DNA of 64,000 nucleotides from Megasphaera hominis (GTDB lineage: Bacteria; Bacillota; Negativicutes; Veillonellales; Megasphaeraceae): contig NZ_JACOGK010000001.1 in the NCBI RefSeq assembly GCF_014269395.1, positions 68,360 to 132,359 of the forward strand, written 5' to 3'. The notes below the pieces were generated by a model, which was not told where the DNA came from, ran no database searches, and was given only the letters and a program-made list of their open reading frames with translations. Shown here in pieces: positions 57,584-64,000 of the stretch (within the stretch, counting starts at the first letter, position 1; each line of letters starts with the position of its first letter). The position numbers and the translations under genes were made by a program.

Positions 57584-58807
57584 TCAGGCTTCGTCAAGGA
57601 AATAGGCGTGAATAGCGCGGACGGCTTCTTCTACATGTTCTTCGGCAATGAGGCAGGTAATGCTGATTTCGGACGTAGAAATAATTTCGATATTAATGCC
57701 GTGTTCGCCGAGAACACCGAACATGCCCGAGGCAATGCCCGGGTGGCCGGCCATACCGGCACCGACAACGGAAACCTTGGCCATTTTGTCATCGACGAGG
57801 ATTTCTTCGAGGCCCAGTTCTTCCTTAATCTTGGCCAGGACATCGTTCGTAGCAGCCAATTCATCGCGGGCTACGGTAAAGGTAATATCTGTCACGCCTT
57901 CGTTGGCATAGCGTACGCTCTGGACGATCATGTCGACACTGACATTGGCATCGGACAGAGCAGCAAAGATTTTATACGCATTGCCCGGTTTGTTGGGAAC
58001 GCCAAGTACCGTAATTTTAGCTACATTTTTATCATCGGCTACGCCGCGAATTAAATACTGCTTGATTTCCATGGAATAAGCCTCCTGTATGATAGTACCT
58101 TCGTTGTCGGAAAATGTAGAACGCACATGGATTGGCATGTTGAAGCGGCTGCCCATTTCAACTGCCCGGGGCTGCATGACACCCGCACCCAGCTTAGCCA
58201 TTTCAAGCATTTCCCCATACGTGATTTGGTCCATTTTACGCGCGTTGGGAACGACACGCGGATCGGCTGTATAAATGCCTTCCACGTCCGTATAAATTTC
58301 GCACACATCGGCATGGATAGCACCGGCAATGGCAACGGCTGTCGTATCAGAACCGCCGCGGCCCAGCGTCGTAATATCGCCTTCACCGGTAATGCCCTGG
58401 AACCCAGCGACGATGACGATGTTGCCTGCATCGAGGGCTTTCAGGATACGGTCAGGCTGAATATCGAGGATCCGGCCTTTATTAAAGGCATCGCTCGTCT
58501 TGATGCCGGCCTGGGCACCTGTAAAGGAGATCGACTTGTGTCCTGCTGCCTGGAACGCCATAGCCATGAGGGCGATCGAAACCTGTTCACCCGTCGAAAG
58601 GAGCATGTCCATTTCGCGGCCGTACGTTTTCGACGTAATCTGGCTAGCCAATTCGATCAGTTTATCTGTCGATTTACCCATAGCAGATACTACGATAACG
58701 ATTTTATCATCCGGTTGTGAACCCTGCAAAACCCGCTGCACGATGGAGCGTATTTTGTCCGGCGTGGCAACAGAGCTGCCGCCAAACTTCTTAACAATTA
58801 ATGCCAA
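57584..58807 (-). CDS. lysC: aspartate kinase (aspartokinase, alpha subunit)
   Basis: A 407-residue aspartokinase, first step of lysine, threonine and methionine synthesis and of the diaminopimelate used in the wall. The kinase domain (1-245) has 'IVKKFGGSSVATPDKIRSI', 'GFQGITGEGDITTLGRGGSD' followed by TTAVA, and 'TDVEGIYTADPRVVPNA'. Two ACT domains follow for amino-acid feedback. It starts at TTG 58807 after AGAGGG. Residue 246 is a Met with its own AGGAGG site, giving a probable beta subunit of 162 residues, as in Bacillus subtilis LysC. Codon use is normal. Confidence 0.95.
   Translation of the reverse strand: MALIVKKFGGSSVATPDKIRSIVQRVLQGSQPDDKIVIVVSAMGKSTDKLIELASQITSKTYGREMDMLLSTGEQVSIALMAMAFQAAGHKSISFTGAQAGIKTSDAFNKGRILDIQPDRILKALDAGNIVIVAGFQGITGEGDITTLGRGGSDTTAVAIAGAIHADVCEIYTDVEGIYTADPRVVPNARKMDQITYGEMLEMAKLGAGVMQPRAVEMGSRFNMPIHVRSTFSDNEGTIIQEAYSMEIKQYLIRGVADDKNVAKITVLGVPNKPGNAYKIFAALSDANVSVDMIVQSVRYANEGVTDITFTVARDELAATNDVLAKIKEELGLEEILVDDKMAKVSVVGAGMAGHPGIASGMFGVLGEHGINIEIISTSEISITCLIAEEHVEEAVRAIHAYFLDEA
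58070..58086 (-). promoter_or_regulatory. internal ribosome binding site and start for the aspartokinase beta subunit
   Basis: On the minus strand AGGAGG (58081-58086) lies 8 nt before an ATG (58070-58072) in frame with lysC. Translation from it gives MEIKQYLIRGV... to the lysC stop, the two ACT domains only. The position equals the known internal start at codon 246 in Bacillus aspartokinase II. Confidence 0.75.
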
Positions 58808-58872
58808 CGTATATCCCTCTCTTTTAGAAAAAAGTTGTCTGTAATAACGTTACATTACGACTATCTTATGCA

Positions 58873-58901
58873 ATAATAGCATGCGCAAGGCGCGCTGTAA
58901 A
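58873..58901 (-). promoter_or_regulatory. promoter of lysC
   Basis: On the minus strand TTTACA (58896-58901), 17 nt, then TATTAT (58873-58878). The leader is about 60 nt, too short for a lysine riboswitch. Confidence 0.75.
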
Positions 58902-58965
58902 GACATTCGCCGTGTATACATAAAAAAATAAGGTCTGCACGGCCCGGGCGGTCTGGCCGCTTCCA

Positions 58966-58995
58966 TAAAAAAGGGATTCCCTTATCGGAAATCCC
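58966..58995 (-). terminator. terminator after rnpB
   Basis: On the minus strand GGGATTTCC and GGGAATCCC form a hairpin with loop GATAA, followed by TTTTTTATGG, about 16 nt past the 3' end of the RNase P RNA. Confidence 0.85.
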
Positions 58996-59010
58996 TGCAC
59001 GTGCAAAAAA

Positions 59011-59358
59011 CGATGAGTAATCAGTAAGCCGAGTTTTGTTCTGTCCGGAGACAGCGACAATCATCTATCTAGACATACCGTTGCCGGCATGTTCAAGCGA
59101 CACAACCCGGAAGATCAGCGGGCCGCCTCATCCCTTCCCTATTCGGTCTTGCTCCAGATGGGGTTTACCTAGCCAGCACATTACTGTACTGCTGGTGCGC
59201 TCTTACCGCACCGTTCCACCCTTACCGCTTGCGCGGCGGTACACATTTCTGTGGCACTATCCCTAAAGTCACCTTCGCCGGACGTTATCCGGCATCCTGC
59301 CCTATGGAGCTCGGACTTTCCTCTGACCTATGGCCAGCGATTGTCATTCATACTCATC
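59011..59358 (-). ncRNA. rnpB: RNase P RNA, bacterial type A
   Basis: The catalytic RNA that trims 5' ends of tRNA precursors. All the conserved landmarks occur in order on the minus strand: GAGGAAAGTCCGAGCTCC near the 5' end, GGGATAGTGCCACAGAAA, CCGCCGCGCAAGCGGTAAGG, GTGCGGTAAGAGCGCACC, GGTAAACCCC, AGATAGATGATTG and ACAGAACAAAACTCGGCTTA near the 3' end. The ends are set by the P1 helix, GATGAGTA (59351-59358) with TACTCATC (59011-59019 region), and are approximate by a few bases. It lies between thiE and lysC. Confidence 0.96.
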
Positions 59359-59403
59359 TTTTCTAGAATACTATAAATCAGAGATGCCGTCAAGAAAAAC
59401 TTT

Positions 59404-60066
59404 TCAGCCTTTATGAGCGGCTTGGGCGATAACCTGACGGATATGCGCTACGGCAGCGGCAATGTCCGGCTGGGAAACGATGGCACTGATCATGGCAAAG
59501 GAACGGAAGCCTTCCTTATAGAGCTCAGGAATCGTTTCGGGACCGACGCCGCCAATGCAGGTCAAGGGCATTTGCGTCTGGGCTGTAGCGTAGCCAATGG
59601 CTTCGGCCGTGACCAGGTCGTGTGTGTCCTTCTTCGATTCTGTCGGATGCATAGGGCCAAAGCCGACGTAATCGGCGCCATCCCTGATGGCTCCCTGAAT
59701 ATCGGCAATGGTATTGGTGGAAACGCCAATGAACATGTCCGGCCCGGCTAAGCGGCGCACAAAGGTGCACGGCGCATCGTCCTGGCCGACGTGAATACCG
59801 GCAGCGCCACAGGCAATTGCCAGATCGGCCGAATCGTTCATAATGAAGACAGCACCGGCAGCGCGGCACAGGTCGGCAATGACCTTGGCTTCGGCGTATT
59901 TTTCGCGCCAAGATTTATGTTTTTCCCGATACTGAATGATTTTGACGCCTGCCGCCAGGACCTGCCGGGCCGTTTCTACGTTGCCTCTTCCTAAGGACAG
60001 AGCTTCCCCCAAAATAGCGTATACCGGTTCATTTTTGAAAATTTCTACACATTCTTCTCTTGTCAT
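59404..60066 (-). CDS. thiE: thiamine phosphate synthase
   Basis: A 220-residue TIM-barrel enzyme coupling the hydroxymethylpyrimidine and thiazole halves of thiamine. Signature regions are present: 'IIQYREKHKSWREKYAEAKV' (QxREK), 'FIMNDSADLAIACGAAGIHV' with GQDD, 'DYVGFGPMHPTESKKDT' and 'LTCIGGVGPETIPELYKEGF'. It is full length. No other thi gene is adjacent and no TPP riboswitch is visible in the 20-nt gap upstream, so it is probably read from the Nif3-family gene upstream. Confidence 0.94.
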   Translation of the reverse strand: MTREECVEIFKNEPVYAILGEALSLGRGNVETARQVLAAGVKIIQYREKHKSWREKYAEAKVIADLCRAAGAVFIMNDSADLAIACGAAGIHVGQDDAPCTFVRRLAGPDMFIGVSTNTIADIQGAIRDGADYVGFGPMHPTESKKDTHDLVTAEAIGYATAQTQMPLTCIGGVGPETIPELYKEGFRSFAMISAIVSQPDIAAAVAHIRQVIAQAAHKG

Positions 60067-60087
60067 GCAACTCTCTCCTCTTTCCTT

Positions 60088-61206
60088 CTAGCAATGGCCA
60101 AACATATCCTTACTCGTCGGGTCTGCCTGGAAGCAGACCTGCCAGTCCCGTTCCTTCGCGGCTGCCTGCAGGCGCTGGGCCAGGACGGGAATAGAAATGA
60201 TTTCCGTACCGTAATGACCGCCGTCGGCAATGACCATACCTCGCTTTACGGCATCCTGGGCTTCGTGGTATTTCACGTCGCCCGTAAGATAGAGCTGGGC
60301 GCCGGCTGCTGCCGCATCGGCAATGAAGGACGCGCCGGCACCGCCGCAGAGGGCGACCTCTTTGACGACGAGGTCTTCATTGCCGGCATAGGTTAGAATC
60401 TGCAGATTTAAGGCCCGTTTGATCTTGCGCAGGACATGGCGTGCCGTTTCCGGCTGGGGCAGCGTACCGATGCGGCCGCAATAGTAAGCCGTCCCTTCGT
60501 TGGCTACGGGATAGATATCAAAGGCCGGTTCTTCGTAGGGATGGGCCATTTTCATGGCCGATAAGAGCAAATTCAGGCGGCTCGCCGGAATGATCGTTTC
60601 GATGCGTACTTCCGGCGTCTTTTCGAGTTCTCCCACAGTACCGATGAAGGGATGGGTACCGGCGCGCGGCTTGAACTGCCCTTCGCCGGCGACGCTGAAC
60701 ATGCAGTGGCTGTAGCCTCCGATAAAGCCGGCACCGGCATCGCCCATAGCCGTCCGTACAGCTTCCGCGTAATCTGCCGGCACGTAGACGGCAAATTTAT
60801 AGAGCTGCTCCGTATGGACCGGCACGAGGCCGCGAATGTTCGTCAGGCCGATGGTTTCAGCCAAAATATCGTTTACGCCGCGGGCAGCACTGTCCCAGTT
60901 CGTATGCGCGCTGTAGACGGCAATGTTATGGCTCAGGAGCTTTTGGAAAAGCTGGCCGTCGTAACGGTCTGTACGCAGGTTGGCCAGCTTCGAGAAAATA
61001 ACCGGGTGGTGGCTGATGATCAGGTCGTAGCCCTTTTCGGCCGCAAAGGCAGCTGTTTCCTTGGTTACGTCCAAGGTCACCAGGGCGCGGCGGATTTCCT
61101 GCTTCGGGCTGCCTACGAGGAGTCCCGGGTTATCCCATTTTTCCGCCAAATACGGCGGTGCGAAGGATTCCATAACCTTGATTATTTTGCTGAGTTGTAT
61201 TGACAT
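60088..61206 (-). CDS. Nif3-like dinuclear metal-center protein (YqfO type)
   Basis: A 372-residue member of the Nif3/DUF34 family, which forms a hexameric ring with a two-metal site; its reaction is still debated and it is often linked to GTP cyclohydrolase. N-terminal ligands are in 'DLIISHHPVIFSKLANLRTD', C-terminal ones in 'LYLTGDVKYHEAQDAVKRGM' and 'IADGGHYGTEI'. A PII/CutA1-like insert at about 135-235 is typical of the long Bacillus-type form. It overlaps trmK by 25 nt, a very widespread trmK-nif3 pairing. Confidence 0.92.
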   Translation of the reverse strand: MSIQLSKIIKVMESFAPPYLAEKWDNPGLLVGSPKQEIRRALVTLDVTKETAAFAAEKGYDLIISHHPVIFSKLANLRTDRYDGQLFQKLLSHNIAVYSAHTNWDSAARGVNDILAETIGLTNIRGLVPVHTEQLYKFAVYVPADYAEAVRTAMGDAGAGFIGGYSHCMFSVAGEGQFKPRAGTHPFIGTVGELEKTPEVRIETIIPASRLNLLLSAMKMAHPYEEPAFDIYPVANEGTAYYCGRIGTLPQPETARHVLRKIKRALNLQILTYAGNEDLVVKEVALCGGAGASFIADAAAAGAQLYLTGDVKYHEAQDAVKRGMVIADGGHYGTEIISIPVLAQRLQAAAKERDWQVCFQADPTSKDMFGHC

Positions 61207-61892
61207 AGGAGTTCCTCCAATTCGTTGATGTGCCGCTCCAGCAGGGCCAGGCGCTGGCTTTGGTCTTTCTGGCTGCGCAGGAGGCCCGTGCGGACGCGTT
61301 CGTCCTTTTGCCGCAGCTCGGCAAGGAGGCGCGGTACGAGTTCATCGTGACGGGCCCAGTTGCACGGGCCGATTTCGCAGAGCCAGCGCGGCGGAACGTC
61401 GGCACGGCCGGGACGGGCCAGGATAATTTCGTAGAGGCGGCCGTCTTCTTCGACGAGCCGTTCGTCTTCAATGTGCCAGGCCATATCGTAAATATGGCGG
61501 CGCAGGACGGGCACGTCGCTCTGAGGCTGGAAAATGAGAAATTCCAGTTTTTCTACGACGCCAGGCGACTGGCGCAGGAGGTTTTGAATGAGCGGGCCGC
61601 CCATGCCACAAAAGAGGGCGCCCGTTACTTCGCCGGGCTGCAGCGTTTCAAGCCCGCTGCCGAGACGGCATTCGATTTTTGCCGTCAAGCCCGACTGGCG
61701 TACGTGTTCCTTCGCCGCCGTCAAGGGGCCGGGCACGACGTCTGAAGCAATGGCTTTAGGACAGCGGCCGCTCTCACAGAGGGCAATGGGTATATAGCCG
61801 TGGTCTGTACCGATATCGGCAATGACGGCGCCAGGCGGCACCAGCTCTGCTACGGCAGACAAGCGTTTAGTTAAATTGATCAATCTAGGCAC
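61182..61892 (-). CDS. trmK: tRNA (adenine(22)-N1)-methyltransferase
   Basis: A 236-residue SAM-dependent methyltransferase modifying A22 in the D arm of tRNA. The SAM motif is 'GAVIADIGTDHGYIPIALCE' near 21-40, followed by 'KAIASDVVPGPLTAAKEHVR', 'GALFCGMGGPLIQNLLRQSP' and 'FLIFQPQSDVPVLRRHIYD' near 137-155. The C-terminal coiled coil (LALLERHINELEELL) is normal for TrmK. The ATG follows a weak ribosome site. It is the first gene of the trmK-nif3-thiE unit. Confidence 0.92.
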   Translation of the reverse strand: MPRLINLTKRLSAVAELVPPGAVIADIGTDHGYIPIALCESGRCPKAIASDVVPGPLTAAKEHVRQSGLTAKIECRLGSGLETLQPGEVTGALFCGMGGPLIQNLLRQSPGVVEKLEFLIFQPQSDVPVLRRHIYDMAWHIEDERLVEEDGRLYEIILARPGRADVPPRWLCEIGPCNWARHDELVPRLLAELRQKDERVRTGLLRSQKDQSQRLALLERHINELEELLCQYNSAK

Positions 61893-61916
61893 ATCCTTGT
61901 ATGATATAGTCTTTTT

Positions 61917-62747
61917 CTACAGGAACCATTCGTTTTCCTGCCGGGCCTGACAGTGTTCTTCCAAATAGGCCACGTGGGAGAAGAAATCGGCGTCATCAAA
62001 GTACTTGGCCCCGTGGGGACAAATAGCGATGCAGGCCTGGCATTTGATGCACGTTCCCGGTACGTTCAGGGGATTACGTCTGTCAATGGCACCCATGGGA
62101 CAGGCTGTGACGCACAGGCCGCAGCGGTCGCATTGGTCTTCCTCTGTGAGGGGCTTGGCCTTGAGGAAATGAGCCGGCGTACCATCGGCCTTTAAGGGCG
62201 TGTAGTACGGTCCTACCGGCGCGTCGCCGCGGATCACCGGGCGCGGACAGGCAGCGGCACTGCGTACAGACTTGATTTTCACGGCCATTTGCCGGGCCAT
62301 TTCGACAAGCTGTTCCTGGTCGGTTCCATCAGGCCGGTTGGGCATAATGCGCTTGGAAAAAACATGACCGCAGGCACAAGCCGCAGCAGCCGTGACGCAA
62401 AAGCCATCGTCTTCGAGGACGTCGCGCAGCTCCGTAAGGGAACTGTCGAAGTTACGGTTGCCAAAGGTCACGACGGCTACAGCCGGCGTCTGGTCGCCGC
62501 GAAAACAAGCCTTCAGGTCCGGCAAGAGCTTATTCGGTACGCGGCCGGCGTAGGTCGGTACGGCCAGGAGCACGACGTCAGACGGGGCAAAGCTCATCGT
62601 TTCCCGCCGTTTAGCCGGCTTGGTCATATCCATACTAAATGCCGGTACGCCCAGCCGTTCTGCCAGGGCATAGCCCAAGGTTTCAGCCACGCGGCGCGTA
62701 TGGCCAACGGGACTAAAATATATGATATACACGTTATCAACTTGCAT
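61917..62747 (-). CDS. EFR1-type flavodoxin/ferredoxin fusion
   Basis: A 276-residue redox protein. Residues 1 to about 160 have a flavodoxin fold with the FMN phosphate loop 'IIYFSPVGHTRRVAETLGYA' at 8-27 and 'VLLAVPTYAGRVPNKLLPDL'. Residues about 200-255 hold two 4Fe-4S clusters: CDRCGLCVTACP and CIKCQACIAICP. This is the EFR1-family layout of anaerobes, whose physiological partners are mostly unknown. It has its own extended -10 promoter (TGC-TAAAAT), which diverges from that of the next gene. Confidence 0.9.
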   Translation of the reverse strand: MQVDNVYIIYFSPVGHTRRVAETLGYALAERLGVPAFSMDMTKPAKRRETMSFAPSDVVLLAVPTYAGRVPNKLLPDLKACFRGDQTPAVAVVTFGNRNFDSSLTELRDVLEDDGFCVTAAAACACGHVFSKRIMPNRPDGTDQEQLVEMARQMAVKIKSVRSAAACPRPVIRGDAPVGPYYTPLKADGTPAHFLKAKPLTEEDQCDRCGLCVTACPMGAIDRRNPLNVPGTCIKCQACIAICPHGAKYFDDADFFSHVAYLEEHCQARQENEWFL

Positions 62748-62783
62748 GATCCGGTCACCTGCCTTCTTTTCAGTTCTGTTACA

Positions 62784-62827
62784 ATTTTAGCACATTCCGT
62801 GACAGAAGTGGCAAACTTCCCTATAAT
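62784..62827. promoter_or_regulatory. divergent promoters for the EFR1 gene and the rightward secreted-protein gene
   Basis: Plus strand: GTGACA (62799-62804), 17 nt, TATAAT (62822-62827). Minus strand: extended -10 TGC-TAAAAT (TAAAAT at 62784-62789). The two cores overlap, so one promoter may affect the other. Confidence 0.65.
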
Positions 62828-62878
62828 AAAGATATAAATACGTTACTACTTTTTTTCGATAGAAGGAGGCGCACTCCT

Positions 62879-63775
62879 ATGCATGTACGTAAAACATTAC
62901 TGGCCCCGCTCGTAGCGGCCCTGCTCTGCACGGCCAGCCTGTCCCTGGCGGCAGACACAGCGCCGGCAACAGCTCCGGCCAAAACGGCACAGACAGCAGC
63001 ACAAAAGGACGCTGTCAGCCAGGCGCAGAATGAGAAGGTCGTCGATCCGTTAACGGGCCGCGACACGTCGCTCTTGAAGAAATTTTATCTCCTCGACGGC
63101 GGCACGTACGACAAGACGACGGGCCTCATCAACAATCTCAACCCGGCCCTGACTGGCCTCGACACCAAACAGGATCCGTATTATCTGCGCGTCAACAAGG
63201 AGCTGACCGATAAATACTTCCGCCAGGTCCGGGCCTACAGCACAAAAACACACGAGCTCCTGGGCGATTACTACGTCGCCAAAGACCAAAGCTCGGTCTG
63301 GCGTCTCGACGGCAAGGACCCCGGCATGATCTACGGCAGTGCCGAAAATCTCGTCAAAAAGAGCAAGCTCATCGTTTATCCGCGCTACTTGGTCCTCGGT
63401 TCCCAAGGCCTGGTGCGCATGGATATCCCCGGCAACGTACCCTATGAAATAGACGCCAAAAGTCTCAATGAAAATATTGCCCGCGTCAAAGACAACGGCG
63501 TCATTGAACCGCTGACGACGGGCAAGGCCAATATTCTCGTCGATTACGTCATTGGCGATCAGAAGGGCTCAGCCGTACAGGAAATTTCCGTCATTACCCA
63601 GCAGGATATGGAACGCTTGCGGGCTAACGTCTACATGAACGAGGTGTACTGGAACACGATCTGGCGCTATGACCCCTGGCCCTACGGCTGGGGCTTCAGG
63701 CCCTATTATCATCACCCGGCACCGCCACCACCGCCGCGTCATCACCCCATGGGGCCACCGCCGCCACGGCGCTGA
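62879..63775 (+). CDS. secreted protein of unknown function with Pro/His-rich C-terminus
   Basis: A 298-residue protein with a signal peptide (MHVRKTLLAPLVAALLCTAS, cleavage near ALA at about residue 24), then an Ala/Thr/Gln-rich linker and a domain with 'YLLDGGTYDKTTGLINNLNP' and 'GDYYVAKDQSSVWRLDGKDP'. The latter is a WxLD pattern seen in other exported Negativicutes proteins. It ends in aromatic repeats (WRYDPWPYGWGF) and a Pro/His/Arg tail, which could bind metal or the wall. It is the only rightward gene of the chromosomal part. GGAGG lies 10 nt upstream. I do not recognise the family. Confidence 0.8.
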   Translation: MHVRKTLLAPLVAALLCTASLSLAADTAPATAPAKTAQTAAQKDAVSQAQNEKVVDPLTGRDTSLLKKFYLLDGGTYDKTTGLINNLNPALTGLDTKQDPYYLRVNKELTDKYFRQVRAYSTKTHELLGDYYVAKDQSSVWRLDGKDPGMIYGSAENLVKKSKLIVYPRYLVLGSQGLVRMDIPGNVPYEIDAKSLNENIARVKDNGVIEPLTTGKANILVDYVIGDQKGSAVQEISVITQQDMERLRANVYMNEVYWNTIWRYDPWPYGWGFRPYYHHPAPPPPPRHHPMGPPPPRR

Positions 63776-63784
63776 CAAAACAAA

Positions 63785-63830
63785 GGGAGTGTGACAAAAT
63801 GCGAAAGCATTTTGTCCACTTCCTTTTTTT
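63785..63830 (+). terminator. terminator after the secreted-protein gene
   Basis: GGGAGTGTGACAAAATGC pairs with GCATTTTGTCCACTTCC around a GAAA loop and is followed by TTTTTTTC. Confidence 0.88.
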
Positions 63831-63913
63831 CATGCTCTTTTTCCTTTTTTAGAGAATGACCTTTGAAAAATGGGCGCAAAGCCCCTTTCCCCATAAAGCA
63901 GTATTTTTACAGT

Positions 63914-64000
63914 TTATGCGGATTTCTGCAAGCGTAGTTTTTTATTGTGATATTTATAGAGGTTATGTCCGATGGAAACCAGGAAAATCTCTAATCGAAC
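63914..64000 (-). CDS. C-terminal end of a probable transposase (IS1182-like), partial
   Basis: The minus-strand frame is open from the right edge to a stop at 63914 and reads VRLEIFLVSIGHNLYKYHNK, then KLRLQKSA. The 'SIGHNLYKYH' pattern is like the last residues of DDE transposases of the IS1182 type ('..aiahNL.K.h'). Only 28 residues are visible, so this is tentative. No terminal inverted repeat could be defined in the 80 bp between its stop and the terminator. Confidence 0.45.
   Translation of the reverse strand, partial: VRLEIFLVSIGHNLYKYHNKKLRLQKSA

Noticed and set aside
58808-58968. Lysine riboswitch upstream of lysC
   Set aside because: The promoter at 58873-58901 leaves only about 60 nt of leader, too short for the aptamer and its expression platform.
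1-64000. tRNA or rRNA genes
   Set aside because: Reading both strands, no cloverleaf with a GGTTCGAATCC-type T arm or rRNA sequence was noticed; a covariance search would be needed to be certain.

Overview
The window joins the structural and replication half of an integrated, contractile-tailed (myovirus-type) prophage (about 1-31.6 kb) to a stretch of ordinary chromosome (about 31.9-64 kb). The host looks like a Negativicutes bacterium close to Megasphaera. The signs are a propionate-type CoA-transferase, AMIN-domain envelope hydrolases suited to a diderm wall, Firmicutes-type pur and lysC arrangements, strong Shine-Dalgarno sites and moderately high GC. The genus is an inference.

Prophage, read leftward on the minus strand from its integration end. 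Three rightward serine-recombinase genes (28.0-31.6 kb) lie next to the 3' end of rlmD. Leftward replication genes follow: DUF2800, DUF2815, family A DNA polymerase, D5-type primase-helicase, VRR-NUC and a SNF2 helicase. Then come a sigma-like late regulator, an HNH nuclease, a ParB-methyltransferase, an accessory block (11.4-15.2 kb), the terminase pair, portal, ClpP-type protease, HK97-fold capsid, head-tail joining proteins and the start of the tail sheath, which runs off the left edge. The portal gene is split by a complete 2,460-nt group II intron that encodes its own reverse transcriptase. Three further insertions look like morons: a toxin-antitoxin pair with its own operator, and two secreted proteins, one with its own promoter and terminator.

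The accessory block is the most unusual part. Five near-identical promoter-like sequences of about 40 bp each sit directly upstream of a separate gene or small operon: an amidoligase followed by a gamma-glutamylcyclotransferase/DUF4314 fusion, a 'virulence-related protein' homologue, and three small unknown proteins. The amidoligase and its neighbour share a C-terminal module. A second, unrelated four-copy repeat marks the early control region, and a 16-bp inverted repeat beside the primase gene is a possible origin.

Chromosome, almost all on the minus strand: nucleoside salvage and RNA modification (rlmD, pyrimidine-nucleoside phosphorylase, deoB, NUDIX, dut), pnp-rpsO, then purC, fumC, a CoA-transferase and the purine operon purE-F-M-N-H'-D. 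PurH here is only the IMP cyclohydrolase half. The purine operon begins with a consensus promoter, a 24-codon leader peptide inside a foldable leader RNA, and an intrinsic terminator just before purE, which is an attenuator layout I cannot assign to a known riboswitch class. After it come a two-gene polar amino-acid ABC transporter, pfkA, a shikimate-kinase-like gene, two AMIN-domain peptidoglycan hydrolases flanking nnr, acpS, lysC (with an internal start for a beta subunit), rnpB, thiE, a Nif3-family gene, trmK, an EFR1-type flavodoxin/ferredoxin, a rightward secreted protein, and the C-terminus of a probable transposase at the right edge.
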